Origin: Chitinophagales bacterium | GTDB lineage: Bacteria; Bacteroidota; Bacteroidia; Chitinophagales; LD1 | Reading direction: 5' to 3' | NCBI GenBank assembly: GCA_016787045.1 | Contig: JAEUVA010000019.1 | Location: 101,739-165,738, forward strand | DNA length: 64,000 nucleotides | The notes under the pieces: model-generated | Told to the model about the DNA's origin: nothing | Seen by the model: the letters and a program-made list of their open reading frames with translations, nothing else | Databases searched by the model: none | Shown here: piece after piece, positions 45,133 to 53,731 of the stretch | Layout of the letters: every line of letters begins with the position of its first letter | Numbering within the stretch: the stretch's first letter is position 1 | Program-made: the position numbers and the translations under genes

Positions 45133-45801
45133 ATGCAATACTTCAACAACTCTTTCTTCAAATTTTTTGACACGCTTGCTAAAAACAATAACAAAGAATG
45201 GTTTGATGCCAATCGCGAAACATACGAAACACAGGTAAAGCAACCATTTCGTAAATTGGTAGAAGACCTTACTGCTAAACTCGCCAAAGATTTGCCGGAG
45301 ATTAACCTCAATCCATCTAAAGCCATTTTTCGCATCAACCGCGATATACGGTTTGCCAAAGATAAATCGCCTTACAAACTCAATGTAGCTGCCGTTTTTA
45401 GCCGCACCGGTACCAAAGACCAGGAGTACCCGGGCTTTTACATGCACTTTGGTGCCGATGATATTATGGTAGGCGGTGGCAAGTATTTTTGCACTAAAGA
45501 AGATATTGCCAAAATCAGGCAAGAAATTTTTTACAACCACAAGGAGTTTAAAAAAGTAATAAGCGATAAATCGTTTAAAGAAAAATTTGGCATCCTGCAA
45601 GGTGAAAAAAGCAAAGTGTTGGAACCCGACTACAAGGCATTTTTAGCAACGGAGCCGTTTATTGCCAACAAACAATTTTGGTACTACACTAAGCTCAGCC
45701 GCAAAGAAATTACATCAGATAAGTTAGATACTTTGGTACACAGCTATTTTAAATCGGCTTTTGGTGTCAATAAATTTTTACTTCGCGCGTTGGAGGAATA
45801 G
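45133..45801 (+). CDS. DUF2461 family protein
   Basis: 222 residues with the full DUF2461 pattern: 'FFKFFDTLAKNNNKEWFDANRETYE', 'SKAIFRINRDIRFAKDKSPYK' and 'YPGFYMHFGADDIMVGGGKY'. The family is widespread and has no known biochemical function. It is likely in an operon with the AlkB-like gene. Confidence 0.93.
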   Translation: MQYFNNSFFKFFDTLAKNNNKEWFDANRETYETQVKQPFRKLVEDLTAKLAKDLPEINLNPSKAIFRINRDIRFAKDKSPYKLNVAAVFSRTGTKDQEYPGFYMHFGADDIMVGGGKYFCTKEDIAKIRQEIFYNHKEFKKVISDKSFKEKFGILQGEKSKVLEPDYKAFLATEPFIANKQFWYYTKLSRKEITSDKLDTLVHSYFKSAFGVNKFLLRALEE

Positions 45802-45840
45802 TGCTCAACGGTGTTAAGGTGTAAATGTGCTGATGTATTT

Positions 45841-45902
45841 TCCCCTCTTGAGAGGGGAGTGCGTAGCTTGTAGCACAGCAGGGCTTGTCCCGATTTATCG
45901 GG
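45841..45902. repeat. REP-like palindromic intergenic element
   Basis: Two inverted repeats 30 bases apart: TCCCCTCT-TG-AGAGGGGA (45841-45858) and CCCGAT-TT-ATCGGG (45889-45902). This arrangement, with a G-rich 'GGGGGTGTG' tail, resembles short repeats seen scattered in Bacteroidota intergenic regions. I see just one copy in this window. Confidence 0.5.
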
Positions 45903-45941
45903 GGGTGTGTTTTTCTTTTGATTAGGCATTAGTTGTTAAGT

Positions 45942-46463
45942 ATGGCTCAAAATCAATCTTCAATCTTTAACCTTCAATTTTTAATTTACAGTTTAATGCT
46001 TTTTGCAGCCGGCTGCAAAGTGTATTCGTTTACCGGAGCCAGCATACCGCCCGATGTCAAAAACTTTTCGGTAGAGCTTTTTCAAAGCACCGCCAACAAT
46101 GGCCCGGCTTCATTGCCACAAACATTTACTGATAGGTTAAAGTTGAAGTTTCAAACCGAAGGCAACCTGCGCATGGTTACCCGCGATGGCGATTTGCAGT
46201 TTAAAGGAGTAATTACCAACTATACCTATACCAACGAAGCCCCCGTGGCCGGAGCCACCAGCGGGTTAAATAAACTAACCATAGGTGTGCAGGTAGAGTT
46301 TGTCAACACCAAAAACGAAAAAGAAAACTTCACCGAAAACTTTTCGCGTTTTGCACAGTTTTCATCTGCCGAAAACATTACACAAGTTGAAGACCGCCTC
46401 ATTGAAGAAATCAACCGCCAATTGGTGGACGATGTTTTTCAGAGGGCATTGGTGAAATGGTAA
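45942..46463 (+). CDS. lptE: LptE-type LPS assembly lipoprotein
   Basis: 173 residues from the ATG at 45942 (a TTG three codons earlier is also in frame). Signal peptide with lipobox-like 'AAGC' at about residue 24, then the LptE domain: 'KVYSFTGASIPPDVKNFSVELFQSTANNGPASLPQTFTDRLKLKF', 'DGDLQFKGVITNYTYTNEAP', and 'QVEDRLIEEINRQLVDDVFQRALV'. It plugs the LptD barrel during LPS insertion in the outer membrane. LptD is not in the window. Confidence 0.85.
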   Translation: MAQNQSSIFNLQFLIYSLMLFAAGCKVYSFTGASIPPDVKNFSVELFQSTANNGPASLPQTFTDRLKLKFQTEGNLRMVTRDGDLQFKGVITNYTYTNEAPVAGATSGLNKLTIGVQVEFVNTKNEKENFTENFSRFAQFSSAENITQVEDRLIEEINRQLVDDVFQRALVKW

Positions 46464-46482
46464 TCAATGGCCTTCATTAAAC

Positions 46483-46529
46483 GCGGTCAGGCGACCGCTG
46501 ATTGTCGTGCGCAGCGGTCGCCTGACCGC
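46483..46529. repeat. Long intergenic palindrome
   Basis: GCGGTCAGGCGACCGCTG and its exact complement (18 bp) are separated by an 11-base loop. No T-run follows on either side, so this is not an ordinary terminator. It lies between lptE and trxB and is markedly more GC-rich than its surroundings, as expected for a mobile REP-type element. Confidence 0.7.
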
Positions 46530-46651
46530 AAACATTTCAGATGTGACAAATGTTACCCATCCAAGTCATTCACATCATTATTTTCGCCCGCTCTGAAACA
46601 AAGCACCCTCATAGGTGTTAGTTGGCAACACAAAAAAAGACAATACATAAT

Positions 46652-47584
46652 ATGGAAAGAATTCACTGTTTAATTATCGGCTCTGGCCCTGCCGGATATA
46701 CCGCAGCCATTTATGCCGCCCGCGCTAACCTGAAGCCCGTAATGGTAACCGGCTTACTGCAAGGCGGCCAACTGATGAACACCACCGAGGTAGAAAACTA
46801 CCCCGGCTACCCTAAAGGCATCCTTGGCCCCGAAATGATGGAGGATTTTAAAAAACAAGCGGAGCGCTTTGGTACCGATATTCGCTTTGGCTACGTAACT
46901 AAGGTGGACTTTTCGGTTTCGCCCAAAAAAGTGTGGGTAGATGATACCACCGTGTTGGAGGCCGATGCAGTGATTTTAGCCACTGGGGCCGAAGCCAAAT
47001 GGCTGGGCTTGGATAGCGAAAAACGCCTCAATGGTTCGGGGGTAAGTGCCTGTGCAGTGTGCGATGGATTTTTTTACAAAAACACCGAGGTAGCTATAGT
47101 AGGTGCCGGTGATACGGCTTGTGAAGAAGCCATTTACCTTTCAAAACTATGTACCAAAGTGCACATGCTGGTGCGCAAAGCAGAAATGCGCGCATCAAAA
47201 ATAATGCAAGAGCGGGTGCTAAACACGCCAAACATTCAGGTGTACTGGAATACCGAAACCGAAGAAGTGTTAGGCGATACAGTGGTGCAAGCCGTGCGGG
47301 TACGCAACAATCAAACCGGTGAAAAAACCGATATCCCTGTTCATGGATTTTTTGTGGCCATTGGTCACCAGCCCAATTCCTCGGTTTTTAAAGATTATAT
47401 AGATACCGATAGCGAAGGATACATTACCACCAAACCCGGTACTACTCAAACCAATATAGAAGGCGTGTTTGCCTGTGGCGATTTGCAAGACAAAGTTTAC
47501 AGACAAGCCGTAACAGCAGCCGGCACCGGATGCATGGCTGCGCTGGAAACAGAGCGTTGGTTAAGTGCCAAAGGGCTGCATTAA
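46652..47584 (+). CDS. trxB: Thioredoxin-disulfide reductase
   Basis: 310 residues from the ATG at 46652. FAD-binding 'IGSGPAGYTAAIYAARANL', redox-active 'CAVC' at about residue 134 (E. coli has CATC), NADPH-binding 'GAGDTACEEAIYLSK' and the C-terminal FAD motif 'GVFACGDLQD'. Reduces thioredoxin with NADPH. A TTG-started longer reading to 46622 is less likely. Confidence 0.96.
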   Translation: MERIHCLIIGSGPAGYTAAIYAARANLKPVMVTGLLQGGQLMNTTEVENYPGYPKGILGPEMMEDFKKQAERFGTDIRFGYVTKVDFSVSPKKVWVDDTTVLEADAVILATGAEAKWLGLDSEKRLNGSGVSACAVCDGFFYKNTEVAIVGAGDTACEEAIYLSKLCTKVHMLVRKAEMRASKIMQERVLNTPNIQVYWNTETEEVLGDTVVQAVRVRNNQTGEKTDIPVHGFFVAIGHQPNSSVFKDYIDTDSEGYITTKPGTTQTNIEGVFACGDLQDKVYRQAVTAAGTGCMAALETERWLSAKGLH

Positions 47585-47731
47585 AGGTTTTTGCGGGCCT
47601 TAGCACGCGCATACAAGACTACATTTCCTCATCGCAAGCGTCTTTGGTTTTGGACTGGCATTACCAATACTTTTTCAAAAATGTTCTACAATATAATTGT
47701 GGCTCAACCGTTTTTCTGTTAAGTTCGCACG

Positions 47732-48355
47732 GTGAAAATTTCGCTCCGCTTTTTCTGTCTCTTTTTAATTTTTATCTGCTTGTCGGCTTTCAAAAACCCG
47801 CAACAGGTAGATAGTTGGGTATATGAGCAAGAAAAAAAGGGTATCAAAGTTTTTACCAAAAAAGGCAAGTGGGGCAAGTTGCGCGATTCTAAAGCAGTAA
47901 TGTGGGTCAACTCTACTCCACAAGAAATGCTTCGGCTGATTACCGATTTTGATAACTATCATACTTGGATGGTGCATTGCGGCAAAGCCCGCACAGTAGC
48001 GCGGCTTAGCGAAAATGAGTTTATAGTGCACATGGTTTTTAATGCCCCATGGCCGGTTAAAGACCGCGATTGTGTGGTGCGGGTAAAAATAACTACCGAT
48101 GAAAACACGGGCATAGTTACAGTAATGCAAACCTCTGAACCCAAGTACATTAGAGAAAACGAAAACTATGTACGCATAGAACAGTTGGTTTCTACTTGGC
48201 GCTTTGTTCCGGTAAATGGCGGTACCGAAGTAACCAACGAATATTCCTCAAATCCGGGTGGCAATATACCCGACTGGATGACCAACACCCAAAGTGTAGA
48301 AGGCCCTATGAGCACCTTCGAAAATCTTCAGGTCAAATCTAAGGTCAAACAATAA
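47732..48355 (+). CDS. Exported START-domain protein
   Basis: 207 residues. A signal peptide ('FCLFLIFICLSAF') follows the GTG start; a START/polyketide-cyclase lipid-binding domain then occupies the rest ('VMWVNSTPQEMLRLITDFDNYHTWMVHCGKARTVARLSENEFIVHMVFNAPWPVKDRDCVVRVKI'). Bacterial START proteins bind hydrophobic ligands; the ligand here is unknown. Confidence 0.87.
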   Translation: MKISLRFFCLFLIFICLSAFKNPQQVDSWVYEQEKKGIKVFTKKGKWGKLRDSKAVMWVNSTPQEMLRLITDFDNYHTWMVHCGKARTVARLSENEFIVHMVFNAPWPVKDRDCVVRVKITTDENTGIVTVMQTSEPKYIRENENYVRIEQLVSTWRFVPVNGGTEVTNEYSSNPGGNIPDWMTNTQSVEGPMSTFENLQVKSKVKQ

Positions 48356-48390
48356 TTGGCGGGTTTCTTGCGTTTCGCAATAAACCTATT

Positions 48391-48978
48391 TTGAAAAAAC
48401 TTGCTGTCTTAGTTCTTCATCTGAGTGCCAGCGCATTTTGCTTACCACTTGAATTTAGTACGCAACTTTCCAATGCCGCCATTTCGCTCACTAAACAAAT
48501 GGTAACTTACGATGGGGCATACTGCGTAATAGCATACCCCGGGGGTGATGTGGCACCCAACAAAGGTGTATGTACCGATGTGGTTATCCGCGCATACCGC
48601 ACATTGGGTATTGATTTGCAGCAGTTGGTACATGAAGATATGAAGACCAACTTTGCACTATACCCCAAGCTCTGGGGCTTAAAGCAGCCCGATAAAAACA
48701 TTGACCACCGAAGAGTACCTAACCTCATGAAATTTTTTGAGCGACATGGCCAAACCAAACCCATTACAAATCAGCCAAATGATTACCAACCCGGTGATAT
48801 AGTTTGCTGGAATTTGGGTGGAAACATTACACACATTGGCATAGTGGTACAGCCCAAATCAACAGATGGCAAACGACACCAAATTGTACACAACATAGGT
48901 GCCGGACAAGTGATGGAAGACATGTTGTTTAACTACAAGATAATTGGGCATTACAAATACGAGAAAACAATCAATTGA
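48391..48978 (+). CDS. DUF1287 exported protein
   Basis: 195 residues. TTG start and a signal peptide ('VLVLHLSASAFCLP'), then a DUF1287 domain: 'VCTDVVIRAYRTLGIDLQQLVHEDM' (with Cys-Asp) and 'DYQPGDIVCWNLGGNITHIGIVV', with a histidine near the end. It resembles NlpC/P60 amidases, so a cell-wall role is possible. It converges with and overlaps mutY by 8 bases. Confidence 0.88.
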   Translation: MKKLAVLVLHLSASAFCLPLEFSTQLSNAAISLTKQMVTYDGAYCVIAYPGGDVAPNKGVCTDVVIRAYRTLGIDLQQLVHEDMKTNFALYPKLWGLKQPDKNIDHRRVPNLMKFFERHGQTKPITNQPNDYQPGDIVCWNLGGNITHIGIVVQPKSTDGKRHQIVHNIGAGQVMEDMLFNYKIIGHYKYEKTIN

Positions 48979-50035
48979 TTTTTGATAAGAACTCCGCCAC
49001 CGTTTTCGGAAACCCAAATGTGGAAATATCTTTTTTGCTGATAACTACCGTGCCGGGCATCGGCTTCAGTTGCTTCCCGCTTTGTGGCAGGTGTATAAAC
49101 CGAAAATGAATTTTGCGGTGCGAAAGCAGTTGTACAATTTCATCGGAAACTGCGTACTTGTTGGAATTGACCCCCATCATATCGCTTACAGCTACTGCCA
49201 ACTGTTTACTGCTCAGTTTTTTTTCGGTTTCTATCAACGGCAACTCATACAGGTTTTGCCAAATATCTTTTTTGATGCGCTTTTGTATTAGCAGTTGAGT
49301 GGCGTTATGAATGAACAGGTAATAAAAGTAGCGGCTCTTGATGGTTGTTCGCTTGGCGCGGTAGGGCAGAGCACCCACCAGATTATTTTGCTGAGCAAAA
49401 CATTTTTTTTGAAACACACAATCCGCACAGTTTGGTTTTTTTGGGGTGCAAACTTTACTTCCAAAATCCATTATGGCTTGGTTGTACACTCCCGGTTGCC
49501 CGGTATGTATTAATTTTTGTGCTACTGCACTAAACTCCTTTTTGCCGGCAGTAGTGTCAAAGGGAGTTTCTATTCCAAAAATTCTGGATAGTACTCTTAT
49601 CACGTTTCCATCTACCACAGCCACCGGTTCGTTGTAAACAAATGAAGCAATTGCTGCGGCAGTATAGTCACCCACTCCTTTCAGTTTTTTTATCTCCAAA
49701 AAAGTAGTTGGGAATTTTCCCTTCAAGCCATACGCAATGTGCTTGGCGGTATAGTGCAGGTTTCGCGCCCGCGAGTAATAACCCAAGCCCTGCCAATGGC
49801 GTAGCACTTCATCTTCGGGCGCATCTGCCAAATGCTTTACGGTGGGGTAGTGCTTTTTAAACTTTAAGTAGTATGGCAACCCTTGCTCTACCCGTGTTTG
49901 TTGCAACATTACTTCACTGAGCCATACCAGATAAGGGTCTTTTTCTCCCTTCCAGGGCATGGTGCGTACGTTTTCCAACTCATTCCATTTCAGCAAATTT
50001 TTCGTAAAAACATGGGGTGATTTCAATGCATCCAT
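48971..50035 (-). CDS. mutY: A/G-specific adenine glycosylase MutY
   Basis: 354 residues from the ATG at 50035 (an extension to 50104 overlaps the HU promoter region and looks non-coding). HhH-GPD motif 'LKGVGDYTAAAIASFVYNEPVAVVDGNVIRVLSRIFG' with the catalytic Asp, 'MLQQTRV' early, and the iron-sulfur cysteines 'CTPKKPNCADCVFQKKC'. Its C-terminal NUDIX-like domain is also present. Removes A opposite 8-oxoG. Confidence 0.97.
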   Translation of the reverse strand: MDALKSPHVFTKNLLKWNELENVRTMPWKGEKDPYLVWLSEVMLQQTRVEQGLPYYLKFKKHYPTVKHLADAPEDEVLRHWQGLGYYSRARNLHYTAKHIAYGLKGKFPTTFLEIKKLKGVGDYTAAAIASFVYNEPVAVVDGNVIRVLSRIFGIETPFDTTAGKKEFSAVAQKLIHTGQPGVYNQAIMDFGSKVCTPKKPNCADCVFQKKCFAQQNNLVGALPYRAKRTTIKSRYFYYLFIHNATQLLIQKRIKKDIWQNLYELPLIETEKKLSSKQLAVAVSDMMGVNSNKYAVSDEIVQLLSHRKIHFRFIHLPQSGKQLKPMPGTVVISKKDISTFGFPKTVAEFLSKIN

Positions 50036-50116
50036 TCGGGCGAAATAAGTAATACTTTTGCGCAAAGATTTTTTTTGTACCTTGACCCTGCGTTTGCTAA
50101 CCAAAACCCCACACCC

Positions 50117-50434
50117 ATGCGCAAAGTTGATATCGTCACCAAAATTTCGGACCTCACCGGGGTACCGAAAACAGATGTCCTCATCTCTCTGGAGGCATTT
50201 TTTAAAGAAATAAAAAACTCGCTTAAAGCCGGTGAACCCGTGTATGTGCGCGGATTTGGCAGCTTTATCTTAAAAAAGCGCGCTAAAAAAATTGGCCGCA
50301 TCATTACTCGTAACGAGCAAATTGTAATTCCCGAACACTACATACCGGCCTTTAAACCCGCTAAAACATTTGTGGACTCGGTTAAAAAGGCGAGGTCTAA
50401 AAAAGAAGGCGATACTCCAAACAGCGGTCAATAA
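50117..50434 (+). CDS. HU/IHF-family DNA-binding protein
   Basis: 105 residues from the ATG at 50117. 'MRKVDIVTKISDLTGVP', 'YVRGFGSFILKKRAKKIGR' and 'PAFKPAKTFVDSV' are the characteristic HU segments, with the DNA-binding arm in the middle. The C-terminus is extended by about 15 charged residues. The gene is divergent from mutY. Confidence 0.95.
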   Translation: MRKVDIVTKISDLTGVPKTDVLISLEAFFKEIKNSLKAGEPVYVRGFGSFILKKRAKKIGRIITRNEQIVIPEHYIPAFKPAKTFVDSVKKARSKKEGDTPNSGQ

Positions 50435-50518
50435 GGCAGTACAAACTTCAATACATGCTGTGGTGTTTTGAAATAACCTTGCTGTTGTTTCTTTCCCCAA
50501 ATTTCATTTCCAAAAAAG

Positions 50519-50526
50519 TATGTTTG
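50519..50526 (+). promoter_or_regulatory. Candidate -7 element upstream of the TPR gene
   Basis: TATGTTTG fully matches the Bacteroidota -7 consensus, 25 bases before the ATG at 50551. No matching -33 is visible. Confidence 0.35.
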
Positions 50527-50550
50527 CGCCCCTAAGTAATTCAGGCAAAC

Positions 50551-51375
50551 ATGACCCGTAATCAAATAATCATTTTTGGCTTTTGTGCTGTTTTTGGCCT
50601 CTCCGTGTATCTTTTTGCCGGCACAAAAAAGCCACATACAGAAACTGATACCCATGCAGAGCATCCGGAAACTGCTCCGGTTGCCGAGGGGTTAGATATA
50701 GAGGAATACGTGGCAGAAACTGCCGCTACTATTGCAGATGATGCGGTACGGCAAAAAGTAGAAGAACTCACAGCAAAGCAGAATTACAAAGCACTGGTTT
50801 CAGAGTACATAAAATTAGATAAGCCATTGGCTGTATTGTACTACTCTGTAAAAATAGCCGAGCAAAAAAACACAGCCGATGAATACAGCAAAGCAGGAGA
50901 ATACGCTGGCTTACTGGCACAAACCGCCCCCGACCAAAAGGCGCTGCAATGGCTAAATGAGACCCGTATTGCATGTTTAGAGAAGGCGGAGAAGTTGAAT
51001 CCATCGGATGAAAGCAAAATGCAACTGGCCTCGGCTTACATAGAGGGCAGCAACAACCCCATGCAGGGGGTAACCATGCTCCGCGAGATGGTAGCCCGCG
51101 ATTCTACCAATATAGATGCCCAACTGATGCTGGCTAAATTTGGCATGGTTAGCGGCCAGTTTGACAAAGCCATTGTCCGTTTAGAAAAAATTTTATCTTT
51201 GGCGCCCCGAAATCAGGACGCTCTGTTGCTTTTAGCGCAGGCCTACGAAAATTCGGGCGAAACGGCTAAAGCCATTGAAGTGCTGAAAACATTCAGAAGT
51301 ACAGTGAAAGATGCCGCCACCCAAAAACAGGTGGATGATTATATGGAGGGACTGAAAAAGAAAATTAATTCATAA
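50551..51375 (+). CDS. TPR protein anchored to the membrane
   Basis: 274 residues. One membrane helix at about 5-22, a glutamate/threonine/histidine linker and then helical TPR pairs from about 60 to the end ('QLMLAKFGMVSGQFDKAIVRLEKILSLAPRNQDALLLLAQAYENSG' is a textbook double TPR). The gene is 15 bases upstream of the tiny basic protein, so both are likely cotranscribed. Confidence 0.87.
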   Translation: MTRNQIIIFGFCAVFGLSVYLFAGTKKPHTETDTHAEHPETAPVAEGLDIEEYVAETAATIADDAVRQKVEELTAKQNYKALVSEYIKLDKPLAVLYYSVKIAEQKNTADEYSKAGEYAGLLAQTAPDQKALQWLNETRIACLEKAEKLNPSDESKMQLASAYIEGSNNPMQGVTMLREMVARDSTNIDAQLMLAKFGMVSGQFDKAIVRLEKILSLAPRNQDALLLLAQAYENSGETAKAIEVLKTFRSTVKDAATQKQVDDYMEGLKKKINS

Positions 51376-51390
51376 ACTAAAACGCGCGAT

Positions 51391-51480
51391 ATGCCTTGCG
51401 GAAAAAAAAGAAAACGTCATAAGATTGCGACTCACAAACGCAAAAAACGTTTGAGAAAGAATCGTCATAAGAAGAAGTAA
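51391..51480 (+). CDS. 29-residue extremely basic protein, candidate ribosomal protein (bS22/mS38-like)
   Basis: ATG to TAA gives 29 residues with 11 Lys, 6 Arg and 3 His. It opens with M-P-C-G and repeats basic blocks (KKRKRHK, HKRKKRLRKNRHKKK). The pattern matches the AURKAIP1/COX24 domain found in mitochondrial mS38 and in the very short actinobacterial ribosomal protein bS22 near the decoding centre. The same short protein occurs in other Bacteroidota from memory, usually with no assignment. It sits between a TPR gene and rng and before a terminator, so it is clearly transcribed. No other function is plausible for such a peptide except RNA binding. Confidence 0.75.
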   Translation: MPCGKKRKRHKIATHKRKKRLRKNRHKKK

Positions 51481-51509
51481 TTTCTTCGGTAACTGATTTA
51501 TTGAACAAT

Positions 51510-51537
51510 AAGCCCGCGCCTTCCTTCGCGGGCTTTT
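51510..51537 (+). terminator. Terminator after the TPR/basic-protein operon
   Basis: AGCCCGCG and CGCGGGCT (8-bp stem, 8-base loop) followed by TTTT, 30 bases after the small-protein stop. Confidence 0.88.
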
Positions 51538-51624
51538 ACTTCCTTTCCTTTACCTCTCGGAACTGCCCGCTTTATTTCACCATCGCCCAAAGCAATAATT
51601 CTTTGGCGCGATTAAACTTATTAT

Positions 51625-53175
51625 GTGGTAAAAGAACTTATCATTCGTTCTGCCGCCAACGGGTCAGATATTGCCCTGATGGAAAACAAGCAGCTGGTAG
51701 AACTGCACCAAGAGCGGTTTAACAATCAATTTAATGTAGGCGATGTTTTTTTGGGCAAAGTAAAAAAAGTAATGCCCGGGCTTAATGCTGCTTTTGTAGA
51801 TGTGGGGCACGAGAAAGATGCCTTTTTGCATTACACCGACCTTAGCCCCGATATTCGTTCGCTGCAAAAATTTACCGCCCAGGCCATTGCCGGCAGCAAT
51901 ACCCCCGAGCAAATGCTCAATGGGTTTGAGATGCAAAAAGAAATTGTAAAAACCGGCAACGTAAAAGAAGTACTGCAAGCCAAGCAAAATATTTTGGTAC
52001 AGGTGCTCAAAGAACCTATTTCTACAAAAGGCCCCCGCCTAACCTGCGAGATTTCTTTGGCCGGACGTTATTTAGTGCTTACCCCTTTTAATGATACCGT
52101 TGGCGTATCCAAAAAAATTGACAGTGCCGAAGAGCGCAAGCGGCTCAAAGTGCTGGTAGAAAGTTTAAAACCCCAAAATTTTGGGGTGATTGTGCGCACC
52201 GTAGCAGCCGGAAAAGGCGCTGCTGAACTGCATGCCGATTTGCTAATGCTGCAAGAAAAATGGCAACTGATGATGCGCAACCTGCGCCACGCCACTCCGG
52301 TGGTAAAAGTGCTGAGCGAAATGGACAAAACGCAGAGCATCTTGCGCGATTTGCTTTCGCCACAGTTTAGCAAAATAGTAACCGATGATGCCTCGCTGGC
52401 CCGCGATGTAGAAAACTACTTAGCCCGTATAGCGCCCGATAAAAAAGATATTGTACAGGTATATAAAGGCAAGCACCCGCTGTTTGACCAGTTTGGTATT
52501 ACGCGCCAAATCAAATCATCGTTTGGCAAAACGGTGAACATGGAAAGTGGCAGCTACCTGATTTTGGAAAAAACCGAAGCGCTGCACGTGATTGATGTGA
52601 ACAGCGGCCACCGCAGCAGTATGGATGGCACACAAGAAGATAACGCACTCAAAGTAAACTTAGAGGCCGCACAAGAAGTGGGCCGCCAGCTTCGGTTGCG
52701 CGATTTGGGTGGCATTATTGTGGTAGATTTTATTGATATGAAAAACCCCAACAACAAACTGTTGGTGATGCAAAAGTTGAAAGAAGTGATGGACAACGAC
52801 CGCGCCACACATACTATTCTTCCGTTATCTAAGTTTAACCTGATGCAAATTACCCGCGAGCGGGTAAGGCCGGAGATAAACATTGCCACCACCGAAAGCT
52901 GCCCCAGCTGCGGAGGCACAGGGCAAATAAGTGCTTCGCTGCTGTTGATTGAAGAAATAGAAGAGGAACTAAAGCACCTGCTCAATACCCACAGCCGCCT
53001 GAAACTATACTGCCACCCAATTGTTGCTGCTTATCTCAAAAAGGGTTTCCCATCGCTGCGCACCAAATGGATTTTCCTCTACAAAAAGTGGATTTCTATA
53101 CACCCCAACGAGGACTTCGGCATTACCGACTACAAGTTTTTTGACGATAACGATGAGGAGATAAAAACGGAGTAG
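51625..53175 (+). CDS. rng: Ribonuclease G/E family endoribonuclease
   Basis: 516 residues from a GTG. The S1 domain is at about 35-130 ('GDVFLGKVKKVMPGLNAAFVDVGHEKDAFLHY'), the catalytic domain has the Asp pair ('LHVIDVNSGH' and 'GGIIVVDFIDM') and the zinc-link 'CPSCGGTG' is at about residue 430. No long C-terminal scaffold is present, so it is RNase G-like rather than a full RNase E. It processes rRNA and decays mRNA. Confidence 0.96.
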   Translation: MVKELIIRSAANGSDIALMENKQLVELHQERFNNQFNVGDVFLGKVKKVMPGLNAAFVDVGHEKDAFLHYTDLSPDIRSLQKFTAQAIAGSNTPEQMLNGFEMQKEIVKTGNVKEVLQAKQNILVQVLKEPISTKGPRLTCEISLAGRYLVLTPFNDTVGVSKKIDSAEERKRLKVLVESLKPQNFGVIVRTVAAGKGAAELHADLLMLQEKWQLMMRNLRHATPVVKVLSEMDKTQSILRDLLSPQFSKIVTDDASLARDVENYLARIAPDKKDIVQVYKGKHPLFDQFGITRQIKSSFGKTVNMESGSYLILEKTEALHVIDVNSGHRSSMDGTQEDNALKVNLEAAQEVGRQLRLRDLGGIIVVDFIDMKNPNNKLLVMQKLKEVMDNDRATHTILPLSKFNLMQITRERVRPEINIATTESCPSCGGTGQISASLLLIEEIEEELKHLLNTHSRLKLYCHPIVAAYLKKGFPSLRTKWIFLYKKWISIHPNEDFGITDYKFFDDNDEEIKTE

Positions 53176-53253
53176 AACATAGCTGCCATAGCAATACAGA
53201 ATGGCGTTACTAGCGCCACAGTTTTTGAGTAAATACTATTGTTTACCACTTAC

Positions 53254-53261
53254 TATATTTG
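53254..53261 (+). promoter_or_regulatory. Candidate -7 element before the aspartic protease gene
   Basis: TATATTTG fully matches the Bacteroidota -7 consensus, 19 bases before the ATG at 53280. The -33 element is unclear. Confidence 0.4.
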
Positions 53262-53279
53262 TAGTATAACTATTTAGCT

Positions 53280-53660
53280 ATGGGTTTAATATATGCCGAT
53301 ATAAAACTGACAAATCCAACAGACGCCACTTTGCTACCTGTAGAAGTGAAGAGTTTGGTAGATACAGGAGCTTTGTTTTTATGCATACCCGAGCATATAG
53401 CCATACAACTTAAGCTCAGAGAGTTTGAAAAGCGGGAAGTTACTTTGGCTAACGGTGGTAAACAACTGGTGCCTTATGTAGGCCCTATACAGATTAACTT
53501 TAAAAACAGAATGTGCCTAACCGGTGCCTTGGTGTTAGGTGATACTACTTTGTTGGGTGCTATTCCTATAGAAGATATGGATTTGGTTATTCATCCTGCT
53601 CAACTCAAATTAGAAGTGAACCCTGCTAACCCAAACATAGCAGGCGCAGTAGTGATGTAA
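53280..53660 (+). CDS. Retropepsin-like clan AA aspartic protease
   Basis: 126 residues. The catalytic motif 'LVDTGA' is at about residues 28-33, followed by the second characteristic beta strand 'KQLVPYVGPIQINFK' and 'LLGAIPIEDMDLVIHP' (with the hydrophobic-hydrophobic-Gly motif). The protein would work as a homodimer like retroviral proteases. The substrate is unknown. The repeat/winged-helix gene follows by 71 bases on the same strand. Confidence 0.88.
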   Translation: MGLIYADIKLTNPTDATLLPVEVKSLVDTGALFLCIPEHIAIQLKLREFEKREVTLANGGKQLVPYVGPIQINFKNRMCLTGALVLGDTTLLGAIPIEDMDLVIHPAQLKLEVNPANPNIAGAVVM

Positions 53661-53731
53661 AGTAGTGTGTTTTTTGCCTATTTATATCAGGTGGGCAATA
53701 GTTTTTACCTTAGTGCAATACTTTACCCACC

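Noticed and set aside
46467..46673. Short plus-strand frame between lptE and trxB
   Set aside because: It runs across the 18-bp palindrome and has no coding signature; its end overlaps trxB.
47697..47727. Promoter-like TTG and TAAGTTCG before the START-domain gene
   Set aside because: It would start transcription at or after the GTG start, giving no leader; more likely chance.
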